This document shows positions 1-8,548 of a DNA stretch of 64,000 nucleotides, in pieces (positions within the stretch are counted from its first letter, which is position 1; each line of letters starts with the position of its first letter). The translations under genes and the position numbers were made by a program. Source of the DNA: Mucilaginibacter sp. UBA5151 (GTDB taxonomy: Bacteria; Bacteroidota; Bacteroidia; Sphingobacteriales; Sphingobacteriaceae); assembly GCA_002413785.1 (NCBI GenBank), contig DHXR01000034.1:1-64000 (forward strand). The letters run 5' to 3'. The notes beneath the pieces were generated by a model. The model searched no databases. It was not told where the DNA came from and worked only from the letters and a program-made list of their open reading frames with translations.

Positions 1-30
1 CTATTTAAGGGGTTTTCAGACCCATCCAAA
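1..30 (-). terminator. Partial tRNA-type terminator at window edge
   Basis: The first 16 bases (CTATTTAAGGGGTTTT) resemble the right arm of the hairpin terminators at 8492-8525 and 10111-10143, which also lie just 3' of minus-strand tRNA sequences. The left arm would lie outside the window, so this rests on similarity only. Confidence 0.3.
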
Positions 31-37
31 GGGTAAG

Positions 38-116
38 ATGTGCGCCCACCTGGGCTCGAACCAGGGACCAAAAGATTATGAGGCTTTCGGGGTAACCAAC
101 TTACCTTGAGGCAAAT
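38..116 (-). tRNA. Degenerate tRNA-Met-like sequence (CAU anticodon), possibly a tRNA remnant
   Basis: On the minus strand this reads as a tRNA 3' half. It has an anticodon loop CTCATAA (anticodon CAU), a five-pair T stem CCTGG/CCAGG around TTCGAGC, and a 3' end TGGGCGCA. The 5' half is poor: the acceptor strand can pair only with a bulge, and the anticodon stem has one mismatch. It is therefore either a decayed tRNA-Met or the 3' part of one left by integration of a mobile element. Positions 39-64 recur at 8549-8574 with one mismatch. No CCA is encoded. The 5' boundary is uncertain. Confidence 0.4.
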
Positions 117-120
117 CATC

Positions 121-558
121 GTTTCTGATTGACAAAGGCCAATTTACGGGTTATTTTTGAAAGTTCAAAATTGGTCTGTAACACATCTGTAACACTTTTT
201 TAAAAAGAATTTGGTCTTTTGGTCTATGTTAAAAAAGCATTCTTAATGCTCACTAAATTATTATTCTATTAACCAAAATCTATGGAATACTATCTTGTAT
301 TTTGCTATCAAACAAAATTGTTTTTTACTAACGAACAATTTTGTTTTTTGCTACCGAACGTTTTATCGATATTGATAAAGGCTATATCTTTGCTCTTAAT
401 CACTCCCACAGATTTGAGAAAATGGTAAAGTTGTCTGTAGTCCCGGCCTACGATTATTTATCAAAGTGCCGACCAATGAGGTACAGTAAATATTGGCACA
501 TTATAAGAATATGTATTGACTCTGGTTAGATATAATAAGTAATGTTAGCCATATATAA
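121..558. other. AT-rich stretch without a supported gene; inverted repeat at 310-346
   Basis: I see no convincing gene here. The 62-codon frame at 341-529 looks random. A perfect 13-base inverted repeat (310-322 and 334-346, arm AAACAAAATTGTT) sits inside a roughly 22-base motif repeated about two and a half times (TTTTGCTAYCRAAC-like, 301-360). It could be a regulator site or a decayed end of a mobile element. Confidence 0.4.
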
Positions 559-925
559 TCACGCCCTTTCGTTAGGCAACTTGTAATTCTCTAATGTTTT
601 ATACAACTGATCCTTAATCTGCTTAACCAATATTCTTGGCCCTAATACCCTCATTTTGGCGCCAAACCCTAATAACTCACGTTCCAGTTCAAAATTCAAT
701 ATTCAATATCACTTTAATGCTGAATATCTTTCCATCAGCTTCCTCACTTAATAACGTTTGGGTATGATGCAGCGGTTTGGTAATTACATAAGGCGCATTA
801 TCATTATCGATCCAAAATACAACTTGCAATCGCGTTGGCAGGGCGATTTGGTTACGCCGATACAATTGTTGTAATAGGTCGCTAAGTCGTATCGGCCTTA
901 TGCCTGATCGGCCTTTATGCCGTTA
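559..925 (-). pseudogene. WYL-domain transcriptional regulator, C-terminal remnant
   Basis: The minus strand encodes a recognisable C-terminal WYL-type segment: a stretch with LQQLYRRNQIALPTRLQV and ITKPLHHTQTLL, then ELLGFGAKMRVLGPRILV and a terminal helix ending in a TGA at 559-561. The reading frame breaks near 688-702, where a short AATATTG repeat seems to have duplicated, and there is a stop at 923-925 upstream. The N-terminal HTH and most of the WYL core are missing. WYL proteins bind ligands or nucleic acid and often control accessory or defence loci. This copy is broken and probably inactive. Family assignment is by motif recognition. Confidence 0.6.
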
Positions 926-1101
926 TTAACCTTTCCGTTGAGTTAACGAAGATATCCTGGCTTACACATCTTATTGGCTATGGGCTTTTTAGTCACTACA
1001 GCTCTGTTGATCTTAACTTTTCTACTTTTTATTTCAAAAATCCTGGTTTACTTATACGCCATCCCGCACTATACGAGATCGTTTGTGCGAATTTATAATT
1101 C

Positions 1102-2580
1102 CTAATGCAACTGATCATTATTCAGCGTTCCCTGGTAAGCCGGTTTTAAACGGCTGCCTGGTGAATAACAAAGTTTGATTTGTTCCTGTACGAAAGTGCT
1201 GAAATCCGAAGCCATCGCATCTAGATCAGCAAAATGGCCGAGGGCAGATAGTTGCTGGACTAAGTCCGGGCGGGCGTTGCCTATGTCCGGTGAAAGGTTA
1301 CCGAGTAGTTTTTTCATGAACGGCGATAGCAAATGGCGACTGTAAAGATAAAAGCAGAAATACCTTGAAAATGCCATGCGTTCGCTGTAAGTGGTATCGT
1401 CTAGGCCATCCGGGTTTTCTGTCAGCGTTTGTTTTAAGTAAAGGGGATATTTTTCCTTTGGAATGTGATAAATGACCCCCAGCCTGCTGTTATTGAGCGG
1501 AACCAGCGCTTTGGAAGTGCGCTCGAATAAAGTTGCCATTCCTGCGTTCAGCCAGTCGGGACAAGCGGGATAACTGGCATTTATGGCCAGGTGCATGAGT
1601 TCCTCATCAAGGTAGCCGGTTGAATTTTTATAACATACGATACTATAATTGTAAGGGTTGTTATAGGCATACTCCCCCGGGGTCCGCCGGTAGTCATCTT
1701 TGAGGAAAGCGAAATCGCGAAAGTCGAGGTCGAACAAATCATCCGGTTTGCGATCCGGGTGCTCCTCGCTGTATAGCTTGTACTGCGCCCTGGTGGCAGT
1801 TCTTGCTGGTATCAAAAAAATCACGATGAGCTGCGTCGGCCTTTTCAGGCCGAAGTTTTTCAGGTAATGGGCTAACGTTGTTTCCAGTTGTTGCAGGCGC
1901 ACAGTCGGGCCGCCTTTTGCTGCGTAAAGTAAAAAGCTGCGCGAGGAGGAGGGTTCCAGCCAGCCTTGTTCGCCGTGGCTTTTAAAAAACGTGCCGTAAC
2001 GCCGGGTTGCGCTGTCCTTTTCGGAACGCCGGTACGCGGGAAAATACAAACCGTTGTCAAATAAATTGCAGCTATTGGCCTGGTAAAGCTCCGTTTTGCT
2101 GCCCAGGAATTCATCCGCACCGGATACCGACATATTTAAACTGCCGTTTACCGAAGCGCGGATCCCGCCACGCTCTCCGGCTTTAGGCATCCCGATCTGC
2201 ACGTTAATTGCCGGCGAGGCCTGGTCTTGCTGGCAGCTGGCTATACAGCTGTGCAGGAACCCGATATCCGAAGCGGTCAGTTGCCGGGTGTAAGTCAGGC
2301 AGGTATTGAAATAATCCAGGCTCTGGGTATTATGCAAAGCACAATTGAAGCGGCCGAGCAGGAAATAAATGCGGAAGTCACGGCAACCGCCCAGACAGGC
2401 CTTTTTTTGCAATCCGGTCAGCGCGGCAATGGCCTGTTCAATAACGGCCGCATCCCCATTTTCGATCTTGTCCTTATTGGCCCAGTAGTAATTAAATTGT
2501 TGTTCCGGGGTTTGCGCCTTTTGCTGGCCGTAGGCGGCAGAAATCAGGGCAAAGTAAAACGCAAGGGCATATCTTTTCAT
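1102..2580 (-). CDS. Secreted protein with a degenerate gluzincin-type metallopeptidase motif
   Basis: This 492-residue protein has an N-terminal signal peptide (MKRYALAFYFALISAAYGQ). Residues 325-353 read DEELMHLA...PDWLNAGMATLFE. The layout matches gluzincin metallopeptidases (HExxH, then W-x-x-x-G-x-A-x-x-x-E), but the first zinc-ligand histidine is replaced by Glu326, with E327, H330 and E353 kept. It is probably an exported pseudo-peptidase or an altered metalloenzyme. It starts one base after the stop of the membrane-protein gene upstream (2582-3250), so the two should be co-transcribed. Base composition is GC-rich like the rest of the cassette. I do not recognise a named family. Confidence 0.6.
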   Translation of the reverse strand: MKRYALAFYFALISAAYGQQKAQTPEQQFNYYWANKDKIENGDAAVIEQAIAALTGLQKKACLGGCRDFRIYFLLGRFNCALHNTQSLDYFNTCLTYTRQLTASDIGFLHSCIASCQQDQASPAINVQIGMPKAGERGGIRASVNGSLNMSVSGADEFLGSKTELYQANSCNLFDNGLYFPAYRRSEKDSATRRYGTFFKSHGEQGWLEPSSSRSFLLYAAKGGPTVRLQQLETTLAHYLKNFGLKRPTQLIVIFLIPARTATRAQYKLYSEEHPDRKPDDLFDLDFRDFAFLKDDYRRTPGEYAYNNPYNYSIVCYKNSTGYLDEELMHLAINASYPACPDWLNAGMATLFERTSKALVPLNNSRLGVIYHIPKEKYPLYLKQTLTENPDGLDDTTYSERMAFSRYFCFYLYSRHLLSPFMKKLLGNLSPDIGNARPDLVQQLSALGHFADLDAMASDFSTFVQEQIKLCYSPGSRLKPAYQGTLNNDQLH

Positions 2581-2581
2581 T

Positions 2582-3250
2582 TTATTGGTGTTTGTTCCCG
2601 AAAGTGGAGGGTATAGCAGGCTGGCTGCCCGTTCCTGTTTTCTTCGTCGTGTCGGCGGCCTGGCCGACTTCCGCTTGTATATAAGTGGGCCTATCGGTTA
2701 AAGTCAGCGGGTTTTTATTTATAATCGTCACCAGCATGATCGTCATGCCTATCACCGCCAGGGCTAAACCAGGCGAGGTCGACAGCAACTGAGAGCTCAC
2801 CGACGGCCCTCCGCCCGTTCCACCTTTCACGCCCAATTTGAAGGGATATTCACGGAACTTACCGAAGATGAATATCGCGCCGAGGAAAGCCAGGATCATG
2901 CCGGATAACATCCCCAGGAACTTAATATACAACTGCGCTTCCAGGAGCATATTGCCATTATGGTAACGCAGCTGGATCGTTTCGTTCTCCAGCAGCACCA
3001 AGCTATTATAGGTGCTTTGGCTGACGTTTGCCGCGTTTTTAGCAAACTGGGCGCGCAAAACGGAATCCTGTAGTTTAGGCGAATTGTCGATGCTTTTGTG
3101 CACCTCTTCCAGCTGCTGAAGGGTAAGGGCTGAAAAGATGCCAAAGATCAGCAGCGTGGTTAAAATACCAATGCCGAACAGCCATTTTTGCCAGCTGGTG
3201 ACCTGGGCCTGGGCGCCATCGATCATTTCCTGAGTGTATTTCTGATCCAT
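2582..3250 (-). CDS. Membrane protein of unknown function with three transmembrane helices
   Basis: This 222-residue protein has hydrophobic segments at about 23-43, 111-130 and 160-177. A polar, probably helical stretch (about 47-108) lies between the first two, and there is a Gly-rich loop (GGTGGG) near 143. I recognise no family. It is the first gene of a minus-strand pair with the secreted pseudo-peptidase (one-base gap). Its promoter should lie in the 137-bp gap shared with the divergent patatin gene, which suggests coordinated expression of both arms of the cassette. That last point is inference. Confidence 0.6.
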   Translation of the reverse strand: MDQKYTQEMIDGAQAQVTSWQKWLFGIGILTTLLIFGIFSALTLQQLEEVHKSIDNSPKLQDSVLRAQFAKNAANVSQSTYNSLVLLENETIQLRYHNGNMLLEAQLYIKFLGMLSGMILAFLGAIFIFGKFREYPFKLGVKGGTGGGPSVSSQLLSTSPGLALAVIGMTIMLVTIINKNPLTLTDRPTYIQAEVGQAADTTKKTGTGSQPAIPSTFGNKHQ

Positions 3251-3387
3251 AAATTCAATTGATGGCTAAAGATGGCGAATTTTTAAAAATATTCATCATA
3301 AATAGCTGAAAATATGTCGCTTAGTTTGCAATTTTCATATTTTGTCTTTAGCTTTAAATGGCAATCTAAACTTGTCACCATTTCATC

Positions 3388-5034
3388 ATGAAACCATTTG
3401 AAATCGGCTTAACCTTAACAGGCAGCGTATCCGCCGGAGCCTATACCGCAGGCGTTATTGATTTCTTACTCGAAGCGCTTGATGCTTGGGAGCGGCAAAA
3501 GGCCCTCAACCGGGCGAATTTCGGCGATAATTACAGCAAGTGGGATGTTCCGTGGCATGACGTGATGATCACCGGCCTTTCCGGCGCTTCCGGCGGCGGT
3601 GTGACCTGCGGCCTGATGCTGAATTTCCTGGGCAGGAAACTGGATCCGGTTGCTGCTCCTCCCCTGACCAGCGCAGTGAATAATGACCTTTATGCCATCT
3701 GGGTACAGGAACTGGGGATCGGCCAGTTATCGGATATTACCGACCTGCAATCCGGAAATATCAAAAGCTTGCTGAACGGTGACGCCTTGCCTGACATCGC
3801 CGGACGCACATTGACGGTTAATAATTTCGGCAACACGCTCAGCCGAGGCTACATTGCTGAAAACTTGCGGGCCACCGTAACGGTCAGTAATTTACGGGGA
3901 ATTCCTTATTGGCTGCGCACAAAGGGCATCGGCGCTACGCAGGTTATCTATTATAAAAATACGGACTACGTCAAGTTTGAATTAGCGCGGAATAATACCG
4001 CTGTCTATCCGGATACGACTCTTATTCCCTACAATACCGCTGCGGCCACTTTTAAATCCGGTTATCAGCAGCTGCATGACGCCTGCCTGGCCACCTGCGC
4101 CTTTCCGGCCGCTTTCCGGGTTCAGCCCATTACGCAAAACGAATCGGTTTATAAAAGCAGGGGTTATGTCGGCGAGCTGGCTATACCCGCCGGGTCAGAC
4201 TATAGCTTCGTGTGCGGCGACGGCGGTATACTCAATACCGATCCCTTCGAACTTTTGCACCAGGATATGGTGCCGGAGGGACATCTGCAAAATCCGAGGA
4301 GTGGCGCGACCGTTGAACGGAGCATTATTATTGTTGCCCCCCTGGATACCGACTCGGTTTATTCAGCGCAGTACGATATAGGGCAGGATAGCTTATTGGA
4401 AACATTGCCCTCGGTGATCGGTGCGATCAGGAATGATGCCATGTTTAGCGATGAACAGATCGGCCTGGCACTGGAGGAAGACGTTTACAGCCGTTATATC
4501 ATCGCGCCGGTCCGGTATGACCCGGTAACGGACCAACCGGTTACGCCTTCAATTACCGGGACAGCTGTAGGTACATTTGGCGCGTTTTTATCCGAAGATT
4601 TCCGCGCGCATGATTATTTCCTCGGTCGCCGGAATGCACAGCAGTTCTTTAAAAGCAGTTTCGCTATTCCCCTGAAAGAGATCGTCCAAAATCCGATTTT
4701 TATCCCGCTGGATATTGAAAACAATCAAGCTAGGTTCCGGGATTTCATCTTTACCGAAGACGGGATAGCCTATTTTTGTATCCTGCCGCTTTGCGGCGCC
4801 CCGGCGCAGGCGCTCTACAACCCGCCCTGGCCGGCCGGAAAGTACAATGCGCAGCAGATTCAGGACGACCTGGCGAAAAGGGCCGGGCGCCTCATTGATA
4901 TTGTACTTAGCGATATCAAACTGAACTGGCTGTTAAAAATTCTAAAGTTCTTCGCCCTGAATAAGTTAAAGTCTACGCTGGTGGATTTTATTATGGGCAA
5001 AATCACCCGGAACCTTGGCGATAATCACCTCTAA
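3388..5034 (+). CDS. Patatin-like phospholipase
   Basis: This 548-residue protein opens with an oxyanion-type loop (LTLTGSVSAGAYTAGV). It carries the nucleophile elbow G-A-S-G-G with Ser68 and the dyad aspartate in CGDGG (Asp278). Together these form the Ser-Asp catalytic dyad of patatin-like lipid acyl hydrolases. The oxyanion loop GSVSAGAY resembles the long GGVSLAVY-type subgroup rather than the classical GGGxRG form. No signal peptide is evident, so the enzyme is probably cytoplasmic or membrane-associated. It is the first gene of a three-gene plus-strand hydrolase run with the dipeptidase and GH25-like genes. The natural substrate cannot be read from sequence. Confidence 0.85.
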   Translation: MKPFEIGLTLTGSVSAGAYTAGVIDFLLEALDAWERQKALNRANFGDNYSKWDVPWHDVMITGLSGASGGGVTCGLMLNFLGRKLDPVAAPPLTSAVNNDLYAIWVQELGIGQLSDITDLQSGNIKSLLNGDALPDIAGRTLTVNNFGNTLSRGYIAENLRATVTVSNLRGIPYWLRTKGIGATQVIYYKNTDYVKFELARNNTAVYPDTTLIPYNTAAATFKSGYQQLHDACLATCAFPAAFRVQPITQNESVYKSRGYVGELAIPAGSDYSFVCGDGGILNTDPFELLHQDMVPEGHLQNPRSGATVERSIIIVAPLDTDSVYSAQYDIGQDSLLETLPSVIGAIRNDAMFSDEQIGLALEEDVYSRYIIAPVRYDPVTDQPVTPSITGTAVGTFGAFLSEDFRAHDYFLGRRNAQQFFKSSFAIPLKEIVQNPIFIPLDIENNQARFRDFIFTEDGIAYFCILPLCGAPAQALYNPPWPAGKYNAQQIQDDLAKRAGRLIDIVLSDIKLNWLLKILKFFALNKLKSTLVDFIMGKITRNLGDNHL

Positions 5035-5050
5035 CCTTAAAACCAACTAT

Positions 5051-6343
5051 ATGAACGAGCAAAGTGCCGATGCGGCAATCCAACACGATGTCGAACAACA
5101 GGTCATCGATATCCATTGTCATCCTGCGCTGAAAACCTGGCTGTTTCCCTCCCACCATGTCTATGATGGGGTGATGCCGGTCGGGTACGACTTCAGCGAA
5201 AATTGTTTTGTCAACATTCCCAATATGCAATCCGGGAATGTCGGCGTGGGCGTCTCTGTTTATTATTTGCCCGAGAAAAAGATCAAAACGGAGCAGATGA
5301 AGAATGTGCTGATGACCTTAGGCATGGCGGCCATCAAACTGCTTTGTGACAGACTGCCTATTATTGTCGAGGATACTTCTTCGCCTTCAGCCTCTTTTGA
5401 ACAGATCAAGAACTACATCGCCGTTTTTGAAAATGACATCGCCTATGCCGTTAACGAAATAGGCGGCCCCACCGGCAACGTGGCTATCGCTTACGGCTAT
5501 GCCGACCTGCTGGAAAAGACCAGCGATGGCAAGACGGTATTTTTACACAGTATTGAGGGGGCGCATGCATTGGGCAACGCGCCGATCGACGCGGAGACGC
5601 TGCTCGCTAACCTGGAGGAATTGTTTGACCTGGGGGTCTGCCAGATCACGGTCGGGCACTTTTTTGAGAATATCCTCGTATCCTCTTCCGGTGGTATTCC
5701 CCCGGGACTGGCCGCCCAGCTGGGTTACGATCCGACCAAACAGGTGACCTATGCGAATGGCTACAATGGTGACCTGGCGATCCAGGCGATCGATAAGATG
5801 CTGGACCTTGGGATCCTCATTGACCTGGTGCATTGTCACGAGGGCGCCAAACAAATGATATTCGCACGAAATAATGCGAGGGGCGCTAATAAGCGGCCTT
5901 TGCTGTTCGCGCATACCGGCGTTCAGGAAGTCGCTTTAAAGCACAACCCCGGCATGATCCCGGCCTTCGCGGCCTATTTGCCCACCTGGGACGATATCCG
6001 GCAAATAAAGGATTGCAATGGCTTATGCGGCGTGATTTTTATGGATTACTGGCTAACCGGTGATGACGACCATTTGCCAGGCATTGCGGCGATTATTGAA
6101 ACCATCATCAGCATACGCGACGCGCCGGACAGCGATGGGGTAAAAGGCACTTATGACCACATTGCCATTGGATCCGATATGGACGGTTTTACGACTATAC
6201 CGGAGGACCTGGGCGGCGACCGGATGATGAAGGATTTGGTCAATGCTATTGCGGCTATCGACGGGATCACCTCCGACGATATCGATAAGATTTGTTTTGC
6301 AAACTATATGCGGGTATTGCAGGCCGGCTGGGGAAAAGCTTAA
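5051..6343 (+). CDS. Membrane-dipeptidase-like peptidase, family M19
   Basis: From ATG 5051 the protein has 430 residues. An earlier in-frame ATG at 5015 would overlap the patatin gene by 20 bp and add 12 residues, so I prefer 5051. Metal-site motifs of the M19 renal-dipeptidase fold are all present: IDIHCHP (His22, His24), the bridging Glu169 in HSIEGAH, His261 and His263 in LVHCHEG, His288 in FAHTG, and GSDMDG (Asp376). Family members hydrolyse dipeptides, often with a D-residue at the C-terminal side, using two zinc ions. The enzyme lacks a signal peptide. Its place between a phospholipase and a GH25-like gene suggests a role in envelope or peptidoglycan fragment metabolism. Confidence 0.88.
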   Translation: MNEQSADAAIQHDVEQQVIDIHCHPALKTWLFPSHHVYDGVMPVGYDFSENCFVNIPNMQSGNVGVGVSVYYLPEKKIKTEQMKNVLMTLGMAAIKLLCDRLPIIVEDTSSPSASFEQIKNYIAVFENDIAYAVNEIGGPTGNVAIAYGYADLLEKTSDGKTVFLHSIEGAHALGNAPIDAETLLANLEELFDLGVCQITVGHFFENILVSSSGGIPPGLAAQLGYDPTKQVTYANGYNGDLAIQAIDKMLDLGILIDLVHCHEGAKQMIFARNNARGANKRPLLFAHTGVQEVALKHNPGMIPAFAAYLPTWDDIRQIKDCNGLCGVIFMDYWLTGDDDHLPGIAAIIETIISIRDAPDSDGVKGTYDHIAIGSDMDGFTTIPEDLGGDRMMKDLVNAIAAIDGITSDDIDKICFANYMRVLQAGWGKA

Positions 6344-6375
6344 TTGACCGATTTAAATGCTAAAGCAAACGAAAC

Positions 6376-7107
6376 ATGAGTACACTTTCTAACGGCTCAA
6401 AGGGAGCTGAAGTCAGGATATTACAGCGCGATTTATGCGTGCTGGGTTACCCGGTCACTATCGACGGCGATTTCGGGGACAACACTGCGGCGGCAGCGGG
6501 CCGGTTTCAAACAGACCAGGGCCTGGTTGCCGATAGTATAGTCGGGCTGGCGACCTGGGCCGTACTGGATAATCTAGTGCCGCAGGGTATGGATATTTCG
6601 CATCATAATGTCGGAATCGACTGGGTGAATTTATCGCCCCATGTCCAGTTTGCCTACTGCAAGGCCAGCCAGGGGGCGACATTTAAGGATAACAAGTTTC
6701 AGGGCTACCTGCAAATATTGCAGCAAAAGCATGTCATTCCGGGAGCTTATCACTTCCTGACCTTCCAGGCAGCGGCGATGGATCAGCTGGATAATTTTAT
6801 GAATTGCGGTTTTGATTTTACAATTGCCTGCATCCAGCTTGCCGGCGACTTTTTGCAGCTGCTGGCAGCGAAAACCGGCCGCACGCCGATCGTCTACACG
6901 GCCAGGAGTTTTATGTCGGAATACCTGGACAATACGACGGCTTTCGAAGCTTACTCGCTTTGGATCGCTTCCTATCAAACCCAGCCGCCGGGCATGCCTT
7001 CCGGCTGGGCAAAGGAAACGATCTGGCAGTATTACGGCGCGCAGGATGGCGTCATCAATGATATGGACCTCGACCTTTTTAGGGGAAGCACTGACGATCT
7101 AAAATAA
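6376..7107 (+). CDS. Peptidoglycan-binding domain fused to a GH25-like muramidase lacking the central DxE
   Basis: This 243-residue protein begins with a PG_binding_1 repeat (about 1-65: GSKGAEVRILQRDLCVLGYP, DGDFGDNTAAAAGRFQ). A GH25 lysozyme-type barrel follows: GMDISHHN with Asp73, FAYCKASQG, GAYHFL, then WQYYG and NDMDLDLF near the end. In active GH25 enzymes a central strand carries a DxE pair. Here the corresponding stretch (about 140-152) reads TIACIQLAGDFL with no DxE, and the region looks about 20 residues short. The protein may therefore bind peptidoglycan without cleaving it, or have a changed mechanism. No signal peptide is seen. It follows the dipeptidase gene by 32 bp. Confidence 0.82.
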   Translation: MSTLSNGSKGAEVRILQRDLCVLGYPVTIDGDFGDNTAAAAGRFQTDQGLVADSIVGLATWAVLDNLVPQGMDISHHNVGIDWVNLSPHVQFAYCKASQGATFKDNKFQGYLQILQQKHVIPGAYHFLTFQAAAMDQLDNFMNCGFDFTIACIQLAGDFLQLLAAKTGRTPIVYTARSFMSEYLDNTTAFEAYSLWIASYQTQPPGMPSGWAKETIWQYYGAQDGVINDMDLDLFRGSTDDLK

Positions 7108-7172
7108 TTCGCTTTGCTTTAGCGGTAATTTCCAGCCGGTGTTTCAGTCCGGCTGGATAGTTGTCCTTACAG

Positions 7173-8107
7173 TTATTCTTCAGCATCTGCCATCCCACCG
7201 CCAGGTCCGTCTGGGTCGGCTGCTTCATCTGCTGGCACTCCGCCTGCTGGTGCAGCCGTCGGTATTAATGGTGGCTTATTCTCGTTGATCTTTAAGCCCA
7301 AATAAGTTACACTGCTTACCGCAGTCAGGCTAACCAGCGTGGCATCCAAGGAAGGAAGATAGCCACAGGTTACGTCCGGGATTTGCGAGAGATAAAGGGT
7401 TACCGCTATCAGGGTCCAGACGACGTCTTGGAAACGGTGGATGTTAATGCCGTTCTGATCCGACATGATATCTTTGAAAAAGCCTTCAGAAGGGCCGATG
7501 AGGCCCTGCTGCTCTGGCGTTGCATTATTGTCAATGATGTTCCCGGCTGCTGCAGTGGCTGCGCTTATACCCATTAATCCAAGTAAGGTCTTATCAACTA
7601 TGGGAATGGGAACCATATTGTATTTACACATTTCGAGGTAAATGTAGGAACAGCCGATTACGACGATCCATACCGCGAGCTGGCTGCGGGCAAGACTATA
7701 TGGTTTGTCCACCTTGTTGATGTCGCCGCCGGGAACCATTTTTTTAGCTTGTATAGCAGCAGCTTTAAAGGCGGCGACGTCCATGACGGCATCTTTCAAC
7801 AGATTTGACCAGATGGCGAATCCAAAGAATATGCCTAAAATGAGCACGATCAAAAAGCACCCAACATAAGGGGTAAAACCGCTTGCCGGCTGGCAAGTCG
7901 CTACCACGCTTTTTGGATCAACCGTTGGGGTGCTGGTGCTGCTCCCCTTTCCTGCCGACTTCGCCGGGGAATTGGCAGCCGCTCCGCTACCGACGACAGT
8001 CTGGTGGGTGGTATCCTTTTTTGTGGTATCCTTTCCGATGGGTTGTCCGCGTAGGCAAACCTGCAACAGGCAGCGAGTAAAAAGAGAACGAATAGTAATT
8101 TTTTCAT
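7173..8107 (-). pseudogene. Secreted or membrane protein of unknown function, apparently frameshifted near its N-terminus
   Basis: A clear signal peptide (MKKLLFVLFLLAACCRFAYA) starts at ATG 8107, but its frame leads into Arg/Pro-rich nonsense. The long frame (to 7173) has no ATG near its 5' end, only a TTG at 8066. Joined by one frameshift around 8010-8066 (an A6 run lies at 8019-8024), they make a protein of about 310 residues. It would have a Thr/Lys/Ser-rich linker and about five hydrophobic segments: FTPYVGCFLIVLILGIFFGF, ARSQLAVWIVVIGCSYIYL, LLGLMGISAATAAAGN and two more. The C-terminus is Gly/Pro/Asp-rich. The ARSQ...W...LLGISAAT pattern resembles a widespread family of uncharacterised membrane proteins. 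It may be a sequencing error, a pseudogene or programmed frameshifting. Confidence 0.5.
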
Positions 8108-8144
8108 GATAATAAGGGGTTATGGTTAAAAATTAGTGAATTTC

Positions 8145-8441
8145 CTACAAGATACCTCCGGACACGAGGCCGCTTACCACGCCGACCAAAGTGCCGACCG
8201 TGTCGCTGACCTTTTTTATAGCGTCCGAAACTACAGCTAACTTTTTTACTTCAGCGCCGATCTGCTGGGCAAAGGCCTGCAACTGCTTGTTCTGCGCGGA
8301 AAGCGCGTCTGCCCAGGCTTGTTCAGTTTGTTCGATAAGGTTATCGCTTACTTCTTGCAGGAAGTTATGCAAATTGTTCAGCGCCGTCTGCATATCATCT
8401 GTTATGCCCGGATCTGCAAGTGCGTCGGTAATAGCCGCCAT
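8145..8441 (-). CDS. Small helical protein with hydrophobic glycine-rich C-terminus
   Basis: This is a 98-residue, Ala/Gln/Leu-rich protein predicted to be almost wholly helical, ending in an amphipathic-to-hydrophobic tail (TVGTLVGVVSGLVSGGIL). I recognise no family. The frame stays open upstream of the first ATG through the tRNA-type terminator at 8492-8525, so the 5' end may have been cut by the recombination that created the tRNA-fragment junction. The gene lies 38 bp upstream of the frameshifted membrane protein on the same strand. A membrane-active or chaperone-like partner is possible, but there is no direct evidence. Confidence 0.45.
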   Translation of the reverse strand: MAAITDALADPGITDDMQTALNNLHNFLQEVSDNLIEQTEQAWADALSAQNKQLQAFAQQIGAEVKKLAVVSDAIKKVSDTVGTLVGVVSGLVSGGIL

Positions 8442-8491
8442 TGCGGCGTTTGCCTGGTCAAGAATTGAGGTGGCTGAGGGGATAATAAATG

Positions 8492-8525
8492 AAAAAACCC
8501 TATAAATCAGCGATTTAGAGGGTTT
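8492..8525 (-). terminator. Rho-independent terminator next to a tRNA 3' fragment
   Basis: The hairpin has an arm close to AAAAACCCTATAAATC paired with GATTTAGAGGGTTTTT, loop AGC and one mismatch. It ends in a T-run on either strand. It closely resembles the tRNA-Val terminator at 10111-10143. A second small hairpin (CTCTC/GAGAG) lies at 8530-8545. Confidence 0.7.
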
Positions 8526-8548
8526 TTAACTCTCTGAAAAGAGAGGTT

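Noticed and set aside
341..529. 62-codon frame in the left AT-rich region
   Set aside because: It has no recognisable motif and starts inside an inverted repeat, and its composition is like non-coding flanks.
3388..5034. Patatin as a CBASS or similar cyclic-nucleotide effector
   Set aside because: No nucleotidyltransferase/cyclase, sensor or accessory gene of such systems lies nearby, and the partner genes are a dipeptidase and a GH25-like protein.
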